Notes: generated by a model from the letters alone, not told the origin. A DNA stretch of 64,000 bases from UBA4744 sp963717135 (GCA_963717135.1 CAVQVN010000009.1:1302001-1366000), one strand, 5' to 3'. Positions 18,425 through 26,586 are shown, counted from the stretch's first letter. Numbers and translations are program-made.

Positions 18425-20887
18425 CTAGATGGTCTCAACTCCGGACCCGAACCTATCCACAGCAGTGATCGTTATGACCGCAAAACCTTCAGTACCCTGA
18501 ACAGCCGCCTCCACAACCGGTCCTGTGCCATCGATGGCGACAAACAGGAGACCTTGTTTGGAACCGGCAAACACCTGGAGGAGATGGCCGCCGTCACCGT
18601 CGATGGGGATTTGAATAGAGGTCCCCCGCTCGCCGCCGTCTGCACCCCGTCGAGGATGTAGGACGTGATCTGATCCTCCGAGGGTCGCGGTGGCGAAAAC
18701 GTCGGTGCCCGACCGGCCCGGGTACCAACCCATGACCGGGTCACCCACGTCGGACACGGTGACGCTCACACCCTGATCGAGGGCAGGAGTGATGGTCTCG
18801 AAGTTCACACCCTTCCCCGTAGCAGTCGCAACGTTGGCGTCGGAGTCCACGGCCTGCACGATGTACTCAAAGGGACCGTTGTCTGTCTCGTTGGCGGGCC
18901 GACCACCCAGCCAGCGGGACTGACCGGGAACCTTGACCAAATCAACCGACAACCACGGACCTGAGGCATCCTCCGCGCGGAACAGCACCAGCACCCGCTC
19001 AACGTCGGTGTCCTCGATGGTCACATCGAAATGGACAATCGACTCGCCGTCGTATCGTCCGATGCTCTGCGCGATGTACGGGGCGACCCGATCACCGCCC
19101 ACCGGGCGGTACAACACCTGGAGATCGACAGTATTGAAAATCTCCACTTCATCGGCACCCGTTTCGGTGAGGTGACGAGCCGGCACGACCACTACCTGGT
19201 CGCGCCATTGCCCGGTTGCGTCGAGGAATCGTTTCACCGGACCTACCACGTTGGCGGGGAACGTCGTCTCGCCGGCCTGTTGGCGGACCTCTGACCCGGA
19301 ACCTGTGTAATCCTCACCGGCGATGGGGTTGAAGATGGTGGGATTGAAACCCTGCGGGCCCGATGAATTCAGACCGGTAATCAGCACGCCTCCCGCTTCA
19401 CGACCGTTCGAGCCAACCTCGACCGACTCCTGCGGCAGAAGCGCGCGGCCCCGCACCTCGAGCAGATCCCATCCGCTATCCAACCAACCCTGCGTGCTGG
19501 TCCCGATCAAGGCGTAGTCGAGCGACAGGTTTCGGCTCTCCAGCATCGTGAAGGGGTCGTTGAACACCGGAGGCTCTATCCCGGTGGCCTCCGCCAGTGC
19601 CAGCGCGGTCGGTGCAGCGGACGCGGCACCTACCGAGAACATCGGGAGCCCGTAGTATGTGAATTCCTCGAGGACCTTCAGGTCGTAGGGGGTGATGGTG
19701 TAGAGGGAAGCAGCGTACTCCTGTTTGGCCGTGACCAACGCCCGCCCCACGGTTGTTGTCCCGAGGTGAGTAGCGAAGTTGGCCGACAGCCGTTCGGACA
19801 AGGCCACCACCGCGGTATCCCCATACCCATATCCAGTGTTACCCAACCACCCGTTACCGCGCAGCGCCGAGGTCTGGGCCCAATCACTATTGGCACCTGT
19901 TATCTGGACATCGGACAGGGACAGGCCGGCGTGACAGCCCATGCTGAAGATGAGCACGTTCTCCAGCCCGGGGATCGTCTGATAATCGTCGACCTCGAAC
20001 AGATCCGTCTCGGTGCCGGCGAGATTCTCGCTGGCAGGCAGCAATCGCGATTGATCGAAATGGGCGTTGAGGGACACGGCAGCCAGGTCACCGTCGTCGA
20101 GCAGACCTGCGAGTGTGCCGGCCGTCCACGTATCGGTCAGTAGGGACGTCACCGAGAAGCCGGATGCTTCCAGACCGTCCCTGACGTCCTCGCCTCCGTC
20201 GACCAGGAAGTCGTAGGCGGTCACCAAGGCCTTGGGCTGACCGGCAGCCGTGCCCGCGTCGAGCACCCCGCCGTAGGTGATGAAGTTGTCGAGGGCACCG
20301 ACGATGTCGGTCGGGTTCTCCACCAGGCGCCCCACGGCCAGAGTCGGCACAAAGAATTCGCGATCGGCCACAGAGATCCCTCGGTCCGTCCCGTAGGGGT
20401 CATCGCTGAGGTAGTAACCGTTGCCGAGGGCTCGCTTCAGTTCTCCGTCGGTTCCGATCGTGAGGCCGTGCTGGGCTTCGTTCGACACGAAGGTCCCGTC
20501 CAGCATTCGAGCGAACGGTATCTGCGAGTCGTCGCCGACCAGGACTACGTATTCGAGGTCCGGGTTGGCCGCCATGATCGGGTTGAGCACCGACGAACCG
20601 ATTGCCCGCACCACGTCGTTGGCCGCCAGCGGATCACACCGATTGGCGTCCCATTCGTTGAGGGCAGTGCGTACGGCACCGTATGCGTCAACCGCCACGG
20701 CAGCAGCATTGACCCCGAGGGCATCCCAGTCGCCGTCATTCCATCCCAACGCCGGGTAACCCGAGTCGGCAGCTGCCGCGGACGAGAGCGTCGATGGCCG
20801 GTTGGGCGCCACCCTCGAAGGCATCGGCAAGCCACGCACCGTTGTATAAGAAGACCGTGTTGATGCCGGTGGGTGCCGCCGGATCAC
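18425..20887 (-). CDS. Giant protein B, C25 (gingipain-like) peptidase fragment
   Basis: Genuine sequence starts near residue 40 (GYPALGWNDGDWDALG). The peptidase shows LEYVVLVGDDSQIPFAR, YLSDDPYGTDRG, LAVGRLVENP, His276 in SLNAHFDQSRLLP (20060-20062) and Cys318 in IFSMGCHAGLSLS (19934-19936). TGYGYGDTAVVALSERLSANF follows. Spacing between His and Cys is 42 residues, against 41 in protein A. After the catalytic domain come beta domains containing a PANVVGPVKRFLDATGQW stretch and a VERVLVLFRAEDASGPWLSVDL unit that also occurs in A (ARVVALYRQATTAGVSTWVSVDL). The frame ends at the TAG discussed for 17924-18400. Confidence 0.85.
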   Translation of the reverse strand: MIRRHPPASTRSSYTTVRGLPMPSRVAPNRPSTLSSAAAADSGYPALGWNDGDWDALGVNAAAVAVDAYGAVRTALNEWDANRCDPLAANDVVRAIGSSVLNPIMAANPDLEYVVLVGDDSQIPFARMLDGTFVSNEAQHGLTIGTDGELKRALGNGYYLSDDPYGTDRGISVADREFFVPTLAVGRLVENPTDIVGALDNFITYGGVLDAGTAAGQPKALVTAYDFLVDGGEDVRDGLEASGFSVTSLLTDTWTAGTLAGLLDDGDLAAVSLNAHFDQSRLLPASENLAGTETDLFEVDDYQTIPGLENVLIFSMGCHAGLSLSDVQITGANSDWAQTSALRGNGWLGNTGYGYGDTAVVALSERLSANFATHLGTTTVGRALVTAKQEYAASLYTITPYDLKVLEEFTYYGLPMFSVGAASAAPTALALAEATGIEPPVFNDPFTMLESRNLSLDYALIGTSTQGWLDSGWDLLEVRGRALLPQESVEVGSNGREAGGVLITGLNSSGPQGFNPTIFNPIAGEDYTGSGSEVRQQAGETTFPANVVGPVKRFLDATGQWRDQVVVVPARHLTETGADEVEIFNTVDLQVLYRPVGGDRVAPYIAQSIGRYDGESIVHFDVTIEDTDVERVLVLFRAEDASGPWLSVDLVKVPGQSRWLGGRPANETDNGPFEYIVQAVDSDANVATATGKGVNFETITPALDQGVSVTVSDVGDPVMGWYPGRSGTDVFATATLGGSDHVLHPRRGADGGERGTSIQIPIDGDGGHLLQVFAGSKQGLLFVAIDGTGPVVEAAVQGTEGFAVITITAVDRFGSGVETI

Positions 20888-21704
20888 TTCCGCCAGAACC
20901 CAACTCCGACCTCAAAGGATCAGCTGCGCAAGCAGCAAACCCCAGCTCCGTGGTACGCACGCGCAAGGCAAAGGGCTGATTGCTGGTCGCTCCGTTGTAC
21001 CCCGACACCTGAACGTAATAGGCACCGGGCCGAAGAGTGCCGGTGTTGATCACCTCGTCCGTCGTGCCCCGGTTGGCCGACACGGCGTGGAGAACGGCCC
21101 CGGCCGGCGGATCCAGCGGGATGTCCTGGAGAGTGTCCGGATCGAGCGCATCGTTGTCGGGATCGAGGTCGTAGAGAAAGTCTTCCACGAGTCCGTAGCC
21201 GATTTCCGGTTCGCCTCGCAGAGGATCCTGCAAGGGAGGCCCGAAGAGGGTCAGGTCGAGGTCTTCGGCGAGATTGCTGAGAATGATCCTGGCCTGAGCG
21301 TTGGTATTGAGATCGAACCGGTACAGCTCGGTCTCGCCCACCGTGGAGATGTGGGCTATCTCGAGGTTCCCGTCGAGGATCTGTTCGGTCGCGTCGGCTT
21401 CTTCGATAACCTCGATCGAGGCGGTAGCCGGACCGGCAGCATCCGATTGGGCGCCCGCCTCCCCGCAGGCTGTAACGCTTGCCTCGAAAACGCCGAGGTT
21501 CAACCCGGCCCACACCGGAACGCTCAGGGTGTGGGTTCCCGCGGCCAGGTCGAGATCCAAGAAGACCAGATCACCCGAGGTCAGACAGGTATCGCCGGCA
21601 TTCTCAGGGAAGGCACCCGGTACGAGGCCGGGTTGAGGGTCCCCGTCGAGGCTCACATACGGGACGGTGGGATCGGGGACGGTTCCATCGGGCCGCGAAG
21701 GCAA
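20736..21704 (-). CDS. Giant protein B, pre-peptidase (PPC-like) fragment
   Basis: The 322-residue frame carries CLTSGDLVFLDLDLAAGTHTL, VWAGLNLGVFEASVTACG, ILDGNLEIAHISTVGETELY, LSNLAEDLDLTLFGPP and GAYYVQVSGYNGATSNQPFA, then NTVFLYNGAWLADAF. The PPC-type phrase YYVQVSGYNGATSNQPFALRVRT parallels FTIQVSGYSGASSPDPYVLRV in protein A. LFLYNGAWL-type text opens the peptidase in both. Genuine sequence ends near 20790, where the frame changes into the peptidase frame. Confidence 0.8.
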   Translation of the reverse strand: MPSRPDGTVPDPTVPYVSLDGDPQPGLVPGAFPENAGDTCLTSGDLVFLDLDLAAGTHTLSVPVWAGLNLGVFEASVTACGEAGAQSDAAGPATASIEVIEEADATEQILDGNLEIAHISTVGETELYRFDLNTNAQARIILSNLAEDLDLTLFGPPLQDPLRGEPEIGYGLVEDFLYDLDPDNDALDPDTLQDIPLDPPAGAVLHAVSANRGTTDEVINTGTLRPGAYYVQVSGYNGATSNQPFALRVRTTELGFAACAADPLRSELGSGGSDPAAPTGINTVFLYNGAWLADAFEGGAQPAIDALVRGSCRLGLPGVGME

Positions 21705-22489
21705 ACCCGGCGGGGAAGTACCAAACCGACATCGACCAGAGCCGTCGGACCCTGAACATCGAGAGTGATTTGGTAGTCGACCGAAGGTTGTTTGATCCCG
21801 AGGAAGTCGCTTGCCCGCACCGTACCGGTGTTGTCGGATGCGTCGGGCAGGGCCAGTGCATTGAGGTCGTCGAATACCTCCCAGGCCAGGTCGGTCGAGG
21901 GCACCAAACCCACGATGAGGTCGGCCAGGGAGTAATCGGGCGGTCCTGCGTAGCCCGCCAGCTCCGCCAGAGTCACACCGTCTACGAAGGCGTCGGCATC
22001 AGCGATCTCGCCGAGCGTGGCCGAACCATCTGAGCAGGTCGCCAGCGCGGTATCACAAATCGAAGACGGAGTGGTGGTGATCGAAGAAAGTGGAATCGAT
22101 GACAAAGGCGTGGACGCCCAGAAGATAGAAGAGAGTGGGATTGACGACAGAGGGGTAGTAGCCACAATCGATGAGAGTGGGATCGATGAGAGTGGGATCG
22201 ACGACAACGGGATGCCGGTCAAGCTCAGGCTCATCACGCTCTGGCCGCCGTCTTCGTTGGTCGAAGGGTCGATGCCGTACGGGTTCCCCGGCCCACAGAC
22301 GGCATCGCCCAGAAAACTGCACCAATCGGCCACAGCCGTGTCGATCGACGACAGTGGGATCGAAGACAACGGAGTGAACCCCAAAAGGATCGAGGAAAGG
22401 GGAATCGAAGAGAGCGGCGTGGACGCGAAGCCGACGTCGTTCATACCCAGCACGTCTCCGGCTGAGCCGCCGACGATGTTCGCGTCCAC
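21653..22489 (-). CDS. Giant protein B, second LSSIP array and linker (fragment)
   Basis: It begins GDVLGMNDVGFAS and runs through five short P-L-S-S-I blocks. One block is separated by a Cys-bearing spacer (DWCSFLGDAVCGPGNPYGID). The array ends at SSICDTALATCSDGSATLGE. A helical TLAELAGYAGPPDYSLADLI segment and a VDYQITLDVQGPTALVDV beta domain follow. All three parts have counterparts in protein A. The Cys pairs flanking the repeats in both proteins could form disulfides at array ends; that is inference. It changes frame near 21700. Confidence 0.75.
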   Translation of the reverse strand: MDANIVGGSAGDVLGMNDVGFASTPLSSIPLSSILLGFTPLSSIPLSSIDTAVADWCSFLGDAVCGPGNPYGIDPSTNEDGGQSVMSLSLTGIPLSSIPLSSIPLSSIVATTPLSSIPLSSIFWASTPLSSIPLSSITTTPSSICDTALATCSDGSATLGEIADADAFVDGVTLAELAGYAGPPDYSLADLIVGLVPSTDLAWEVFDDLNALALPDASDNTGTVRASDFLGIKQPSVDYQITLDVQGPTALVDVGLVLPRRVCLRGPMEPSPIPPSRM

Positions 22490-23738
22490 CCAAGGTGGTC
22501 GTGCCGCTGCAACCCCCAGTTCCGCAAATCAATTGCTGGATGTCGACCGAGATCGACGACAGAGGAATCGAACTGAGCGGGCTCGCATTCATGTCGATCG
22601 AAGATAGGGGCAGCGAGATCAGATCTCCGAGGTGGGTGGCTTGCAGCGGGACGCCCTCCAGGTCGGATCCGGCGACGAGCCACTGGAGGCTGGCGCCGTC
22701 CGCGGTGGTGAGTTCCGACAGCAGGATCGAGGACAACGGGATCGACGACAAGGGGCTGGCAAGAACGTCCCCTATCGAGGACAGCGGAATCGAGGACAGC
22801 GGGATCGAGGACAGCGGGATCGAGGACAAGGGGATCGAGGACAAGGGTGCGTAAGCGACGTCGATCGAAGATAGCGGAATGGACGACAGCGGCGCGTCCT
22901 TGAGCTTGATCGATGACAGCGGGATCGACGACAAAGGTGTGGAGGCAATCGGAGTGCCGGCGTCGGCCGCGGACTGCAGGGACACCGTTATGTTGTCGAG
23001 CGGAACCGTGACCGCACCGACCTCGACCTGTGCATCGCTGGTTGTGAGCGAGACATCGAGAGCAAGCGGCTCGATGGTGACGATGATGGAGTCGAGTTCG
23101 CTCTGATTGCCGGCAATATCGGTCGCGTAATAGGAGACGGTGGTGTCACCGACCTCCATGATCGAAGGAAGGTCGACCGGTCCTGATGGATCAATGAGTG
23201 TCGTCTGGTCGCCGTCGCCGATACGATAGGAGACTTCTGCCACGCCCGATAGGTTGTCAGCGAGAGTCAATGTAACGGTCACATATCCGGTGGACGGATC
23301 CGCCTGCTGAGAAGCAACCACCGTGGGAGCTGTACGGTCGATCTGGACAATCAGCGGATCGGCCAACCCCACGTTGCCGTCGCCGTCCACCGCACTCGCC
23401 GAGACCGTCGTCGTCCCCTCGGCTGCAATATTGAAGGAGACATTGGCGGCCTCGACAATAGTTTCTTGGATCGGATCTACACCGGAGGCCGAGTACGTAA
23501 TCGATTGAACACCGGCGCCTCCGGCATCGGTGGCGGAGACCGACACCGTCAGCGAATCATTATGCCAGCCTGCTCCGTTGGGCGAAGGATCAGGAGTGAT
23601 CGTGACTACTGGAGCCGCCACGTCTAGTGATCCTTCGTGCGAGTCTGCCGGCGATGTCTGTAGCGCGATAATCCAACGAATCCACAATCGAGGTGGAAAC
23701 CTCAAACTGGCCAGCTTCGTTGGGATCGACCGGACCAC
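22053..23738 (-). CDS. Giant protein B, Ig-like domains and first LSSIP array (fragment)
   Basis: Genuine sequence runs from about residue 35 to 420 (23.63 to 22.48 kb). It holds bacterial Ig-like/OmpL47-style repeats: VVTITPDPSPNGAGWHNDSL, IDRTAPTVVASQQADPSTG, and TTVSYYATDIAGNQSELDS. Next comes a spacer (ALDVSLTTSDAQVEVGAVTV) and about 14 P-L-S-S-I units in blocks separated by KLKDA, DVAYA, GDVLAS and a longer LLSELTTADGASLQWLVAG spacer. The last genuine text is SVDIQQLICGTGGCSGTTTLGG; beyond it the frame is wrong. Confidence 0.8.
   Translation of the reverse strand: MVRSIPTKLASLRFPPRLWIRWIIALQTSPADSHEGSLDVAAPVVTITPDPSPNGAGWHNDSLTVSVSATDAGGAGVQSITYSASGVDPIQETIVEAANVSFNIAAEGTTTVSASAVDGDGNVGLADPLIVQIDRTAPTVVASQQADPSTGYVTVTLTLADNLSGVAEVSYRIGDGDQTTLIDPSGPVDLPSIMEVGDTTVSYYATDIAGNQSELDSIIVTIEPLALDVSLTTSDAQVEVGAVTVPLDNITVSLQSAADAGTPIASTPLSSIPLSSIKLKDAPLSSIPLSSIDVAYAPLSSIPLSSIPLSSIPLSSIPLSSIGDVLASPLSSIPLSSILLSELTTADGASLQWLVAGSDLEGVPLQATHLGDLISLPLSSIDMNASPLSSIPLSSISVDIQQLICGTGGCSGTTTLGGREHRRRLSRRRAGYERRRLRVHAALFDSPFLDPFGVHSVVFDPTVVDRHGCGRLVQFSGRCRLWAGEPVRHRPFDQRRRRPERDEPELDRHPVVVDPTLIDPTLIDCGYYPSVVNPTLFYLLGVHAFVIDSTFFDHHHSVFDL
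22080..22945 (-). repeat. 15-bp repeat arrays encoding P-L-S-S-I (protein B)
   Basis: Same unit as in gene A, seen on the plus strand as GGGATCGACGACAAC and close variants (gggatcgaggacagc, ggaatcgaagagagc). There are about 25 units in blocks of one to five, more degenerate at DNA level than at protein level. The best run is at 22780-22850. Confidence 0.9.
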
Positions 23739-24042
23739 TATTCACCCAAAATCCGTCTACGCCGGAACGATCATCGACCACGGTGAACGTGACCGAAGAA
23801 CCATCTTCCGCCACGGTATAAGAGACAACCGGCGGAGTGCGGTCGATCCGGATGGTGGTAACGGCGATGTCACTCGGGTTACCGTCGAAGTCTGTGGCGC
23901 GGACCTCTACCACGGTCTCTTGCTCGGCCGTGAATACCAACCCGGAAGGGGGCACTGGACTGAAGGCTCCTTCCGACCCCGTCCGGTACTCGATCGATGC
24001 GATCCCCGAGCCGGTTTCGGTTACATCAATTCGCACCTGCAC
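23590..24042 (-). CDS. Giant protein B, Ig-like surface domain (fragment)
   Basis: It reads VQVRIDVTETGSGIASIEYR, SPVPPSGLVFTAEQETVVEV, RATDFDGNPSDIAVTTIRID and TPPVVSYTVAEDGSSVTFTV, an Ig-like repeat of the type common in large bacterial surface proteins. Genuine sequence runs to about VDSLDYRATDIAG. The frame then shifts near 23690 to the next piece, which repeats the same domain style. Confidence 0.7.
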   Translation of the reverse strand: MQVRIDVTETGSGIASIEYRTGSEGAFSPVPPSGLVFTAEQETVVEVRATDFDGNPSDIAVTTIRIDRTPPVVSYTVAEDGSSVTFTVVDDRSGVDGFWVNSGPVDPNEAGQFEVSTSIVDSLDYRATDIAGRLARRITRRGGSSSHDHS

Positions 24043-24057
24043 CGATCCACGAGAGCG

Positions 24058-24933
24058 TTATGCCAACCATTGGAGTTCGGGGCCGGAATCTGTTCGAGGG
24101 TCACCACCGGTGCAATGGTGTCGGGTTCGTAGGCTCCGACGCGGCAAGCCGCTGGCCGGCCTTCCACGCCCCGCTGGTCGAACTGCACTAATCATCGATG
24201 GAGCCATCGGCGGCCAGCGCCCGACAGTCCATTCCCCGCTGGCGTAGTCGGGGTTTGCCGGAGTGAACGCCAGAGTCCACGTAGGCCCTCCGAAGTTGCT
24301 GGGTCCTGGGAAAGAGAAACCGGGAAGCTCCTGCACGGGTTCGGCCGGATTGCACCCCTGGGCGCTAGTCACAATGTTGTTACCCGTGAAATTCGGAGAC
24401 CCGGAGCAGTCGTGGAACTCACCGTCCTGAGCGATATTGTTGGCGACAATCGAATTGCGGACAACCAGCGTTCCCCCATTGCGGAGCGTTCCCGCCCCTA
24501 TCTTGTTAGTGGACTGGTTCGAGTACAGGGTCACGAAAGACAGGTAGGCCGTTCCGGCCGTGGACAGACCACCGCCGCCCTTGCCGGTGTTTTCCGTGAT
24601 GGTCGAGTTGAGTACGGTCAGGTTGCCGTCGTTTTCGATACCGCCACCCTTGCGGGCGGCGGTGTTGTCGAAGATGAAGCTGCCGGAAATATGAGTCGTG
24701 CCGGCGTTGTAGATGCCACCGCCTTCATCTGCCGAGTTCTCGGAAAGCTCCGCATCAACAAGATCGAGCAAGGCACCGGAATGAACTCTGATCCCGCCAC
24801 CTTTTTCCTGTCGGGCCTTTCCGCCAGTGATCCGAAGGTTCTCGAGGGTCAACACCACATTCGGAGCAACGTCTACGACCCGGGCGCCACTACCAGTCGG
24901 TCCCATCAGAGTGACCGCTGTTGCTGCTACCAC
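24058..24933 (-). CDS. Giant protein B, parallel beta-helix (fragment)
   Basis: Beta-helix rungs are clear: VVLTLENLRITGGKARQEKG, GGIRVHSGALLDLVDAELSE, NSADEGGGIYNAGTTHISGS, NTAARKGGGIENDGNLTVLN and NTGKGGGGLSTAGTAYLSFV. These are followed by NSIVANNIAQDGEFHDCSG and a TLAFTPANPDYASGEW segment. After about 24190 the real text lies in another frame (DQRGVEGRPAACRVGAYEPD), the standard end of this module. Beta-helices of this kind bind or process polysaccharide, or act as rigid stalks; no catalytic residues for a lyase were identified. Confidence 0.75.
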   Translation of the reverse strand: MVAATAVTLMGPTGSGARVVDVAPNVVLTLENLRITGGKARQEKGGGIRVHSGALLDLVDAELSENSADEGGGIYNAGTTHISGSFIFDNTAARKGGGIENDGNLTVLNSTITENTGKGGGGLSTAGTAYLSFVTLYSNQSTNKIGAGTLRNGGTLVVRNSIVANNIAQDGEFHDCSGSPNFTGNNIVTSAQGCNPAEPVQELPGFSFPGPSNFGGPTWTLAFTPANPDYASGEWTVGRWPPMAPSMISAVRPAGRGRPASGLPRRSLRTRHHCTGGDPRTDSGPELQWLA

Positions 24934-25198
24934 CGCAACCGCGAATGGTGAGGTTCTTGCCTACGACCGCGGTAGTCGGGTAAATGCCCTCTTCGACGTG
25001 AATCACGCCACCCGCAGGAGCGGCGGCTATCGCGGCAGCGATAGTCGCGTAATCCTGAGGGACCACCACGTCTGGCGTCGTTGACCCACAGGTCGGATTC
25101 TGCGCCGCGGCAACGCCCGGCACAGCAAACAAAAGACTGGCAACCATTGCGATCGCGCTCCACAAGGCGAGCGGACGAGATTTCACTGTGCCTCCCAT
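24890..25198 (-). CDS. Giant protein B, signal peptide and start of beta-helix (fragment)
   Basis: ATG 25198 opens a classical Sec signal peptide: GTVKSRPLALWSAIAMVASL, then LFAVPGVAAAQ with an A-x-A cleavage site, and the mature start NPTCGSTTPDVVVPQDYATI. AAAIAAAPAGGVIHVEEGIY and LTIRGCGG are first beta-helix rungs. The frame then shifts near 24930 to VTLMGPTGSGARVVDVAPN. This confirms that the giant proteins are exported. Confidence 0.85.
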   Translation of the reverse strand: MGGTVKSRPLALWSAIAMVASLLFAVPGVAAAQNPTCGSTTPDVVVPQDYATIAAAIAAAPAGGVIHVEEGIYPTTAVVGKNLTIRGCGGSSNSGHSDGTDW

Positions 25199-25244
25199 GA
25201 ATCAATAACCCTTGGCGCGCGATATTGGCGCAAGCAGCACATAC

Positions 25245-25297
25245 CTTCTCACAACTACACAAGGTTCGTAAAGAGGTTTTTTTCCGACGCGCGGTCT
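25245..25297 (-). promoter_or_regulatory. Upstream motif of giant gene B shared with gene A
   Basis: Contains CACAACTACACAAG, GTTCGTAAAGAGG, a run of T and CCGACGCGCGGTC on the plus strand. It matches the region before gene A at 13850-13910 in order and near-identical spacing. It lies about 50 to 100 bases before ATG 25198. Confidence 0.55.
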
Positions 25298-25345
25298 GAT
25301 TACACACTTACGCGCAACTTTCACAAGGCATTAGCTCCAGAACGT

Positions 25346-26194
25346 TTACCGACGAGCGTCGATTTCGATCGTCAATCCCGCTTTGCCGGGGGTGAACTCG
25401 AAGGGCAGGTCCCGGGTCAACCGAATCCGCTCGGCGATTCGCTCCAGAAGGACATCCGAGTGAGCGGGGTCGTGATGAAAGGTAACCAGACGCTTGACCC
25501 CGGCCAGGCCGGCGAAATCCAGCGCATGCTTGAAGGTGGAGTGACCCCACCCGATCCGATCCTTGTATTCGTCGTCGGTGTACTGGGCGTCGTGGATCAG
25601 CACGTCTGCGCCCTGCGCCAGATCGAAGCCGGAAGTCCATCCTGGACGATCCGGGAAATTGGACACCCCGAGGGCGGGTTCGTGGTCGGGAAGGTAGGCG
25701 AGCACACAATCGGGCGACTCGATGCGGTACCCGAGGGTCGGACCTGGATGAATGATGAGATCTGCCAGGACCGAAAGCCTCCCGATCTCGAAGGTGGCCG
25801 GCGGATGGATCTCGTGAAGTATCACCGTCGGCAAGTCGCGCAGCAGGACGGGGAAAAGCGGCGGAGAAAGATACCGGGTCAAGCGTTTGCCCAAACTGAG
25901 GGTGGTGGAACCCGGACCCCATATGTGCACATCGACCGCTGGGGCAAACAGGGGCGCAAAGAACCCCAGGCCCTGAATGTGGTCCATGTGGAGGTGCGTC
26001 AGGAGGATGTCGAGTCTGGTCGTGCCGGCGGGCAGCTGATCACCAATGGGACGGATCCCCGAGCCGGCATCGAGGACCAGGATTTCGCTGCCCGGCCCGT
26101 GCACCTCGACGGCCGCGGTATCGCCGCCGTATCGCACCGTGTCGGGACCGGCACTGGCCAGCGACCCCCTGGTGCCCCACAACTTCGCTTTCAC
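25346..26194 (-). CDS. Metallo-beta-lactamase-fold hydrolase 1
   Basis: The protein has 282 residues from GTG 26194, which overlaps the TGA of the PAS gene by the sequence GTGA. It opens KAKLWGTRGSLASAGPDTVR and carries the metal motif LTHLHMDHIQG (His67, His69, Asp71, His72), a later HPGPTLGYRIES His, DVLIHDAQYTDDEYK with a bridging Asp, and FHHDPAHSD near the end. This is the RNase Z/PhnP-like branch of the fold, acting on phosphodiester-type substrates in the family; the substrate here is unknown. A homologue with the same layout is at 28561-29391. The longer in-frame opening to 26287 is rejected because of the coupled start. Confidence 0.85.
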   Translation of the reverse strand: MKAKLWGTRGSLASAGPDTVRYGGDTAAVEVHGPGSEILVLDAGSGIRPIGDQLPAGTTRLDILLTHLHMDHIQGLGFFAPLFAPAVDVHIWGPGSTTLSLGKRLTRYLSPPLFPVLLRDLPTVILHEIHPPATFEIGRLSVLADLIIHPGPTLGYRIESPDCVLAYLPDHEPALGVSNFPDRPGWTSGFDLAQGADVLIHDAQYTDDEYKDRIGWGHSTFKHALDFAGLAGVKRLVTFHHDPAHSDVLLERIAERIRLTRDLPFEFTPGKAGLTIEIDARR

Positions 26195-26586
26195 GAGCTG
26201 CGCTGCTGCCAGAACATGGCCACGGCGCCGAGATGGCGGCCTCCCTGACCTTCGACCGGAAAGGCGGTGATCTCCAGGATCCGCCACACATCGTCGAGGC
26301 CCCTCACCCGGACTGTGTCGTGGCTGGGCACCCGCCCGACCAGAGCGACAACGATGGGAAGTTCCTCGTTCGGATAGGGTGTCCCATCCAACTTGGTCGT
26401 TTGGAAACGTTCGGCGAGCTGATCTGCGTTGATCTCACCCGCCTCCTCGAAACGCACCCCCAGCAGACTCTCGGCGGGTTCGTTGTAGTAGAGGAGATTG
26501 CCGGCATCGTCGACCAACCAGATAGGGATGGCGAGGTAACTCGCCCACTGCTTGAGGAGGATGAGTTCAACCGGCTGCTGTGCCAT
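26191..26586 (-). CDS. Single-domain PAS protein
   Basis: This 131-residue protein is one PAS domain: LAIPIWLVDDAGNLLYYNEP, AESLLGVRFEEAGEI, FQTTKLDGTPYPNEELPIVV and VWRILEITAFPVEGQGGRHL. No kinase or output domain follows, so it could sense a ligand for the downstream hydrolase, to which it is translationally coupled by a GTGA overlap. A GGAAGG site precedes ATG 26586. Confidence 0.8.
   Translation of the reverse strand: MAQQPVELILLKQWASYLAIPIWLVDDAGNLLYYNEPAESLLGVRFEEAGEINADQLAERFQTTKLDGTPYPNEELPIVVALVGRVPSHDTVRVRGLDDVWRILEITAFPVEGQGGRHLGAVAMFWQQRSS

Larger units (their letters stand above)
17924..25198 (-). pseudogene. Whole span of giant secreted protein B (beta-helix, Ig-like, LSSIP repeats, C25 peptidase), frameshifted
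   Basis: Eight abutting minus-strand pieces make one gene of about 2,420 codons. Order: signal peptide and first beta-helix rungs, beta-helix with GGGIYNAGTTHISG-type rungs and a DQRGVEGRPAACRVGAYE closing motif, Ig-like/bacterial surface repeats with IDRTPPVV and IDRTAPTVV, P-L-S-S-I arrays, the shared linker, the PPC domain, the C25 peptidase and a PxKDxF-like C-terminal domain. Frame changes lie near 24.93, 24.19, 24.05, 23.69, 22.48, 21.70 and 20.80 kb. In addition an in-frame TAG at 18425-18427 cuts off the last module. The order matches giant protein A, so the two are paralogues. It is convergent with the cyclase gene. Confidence 0.75.
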
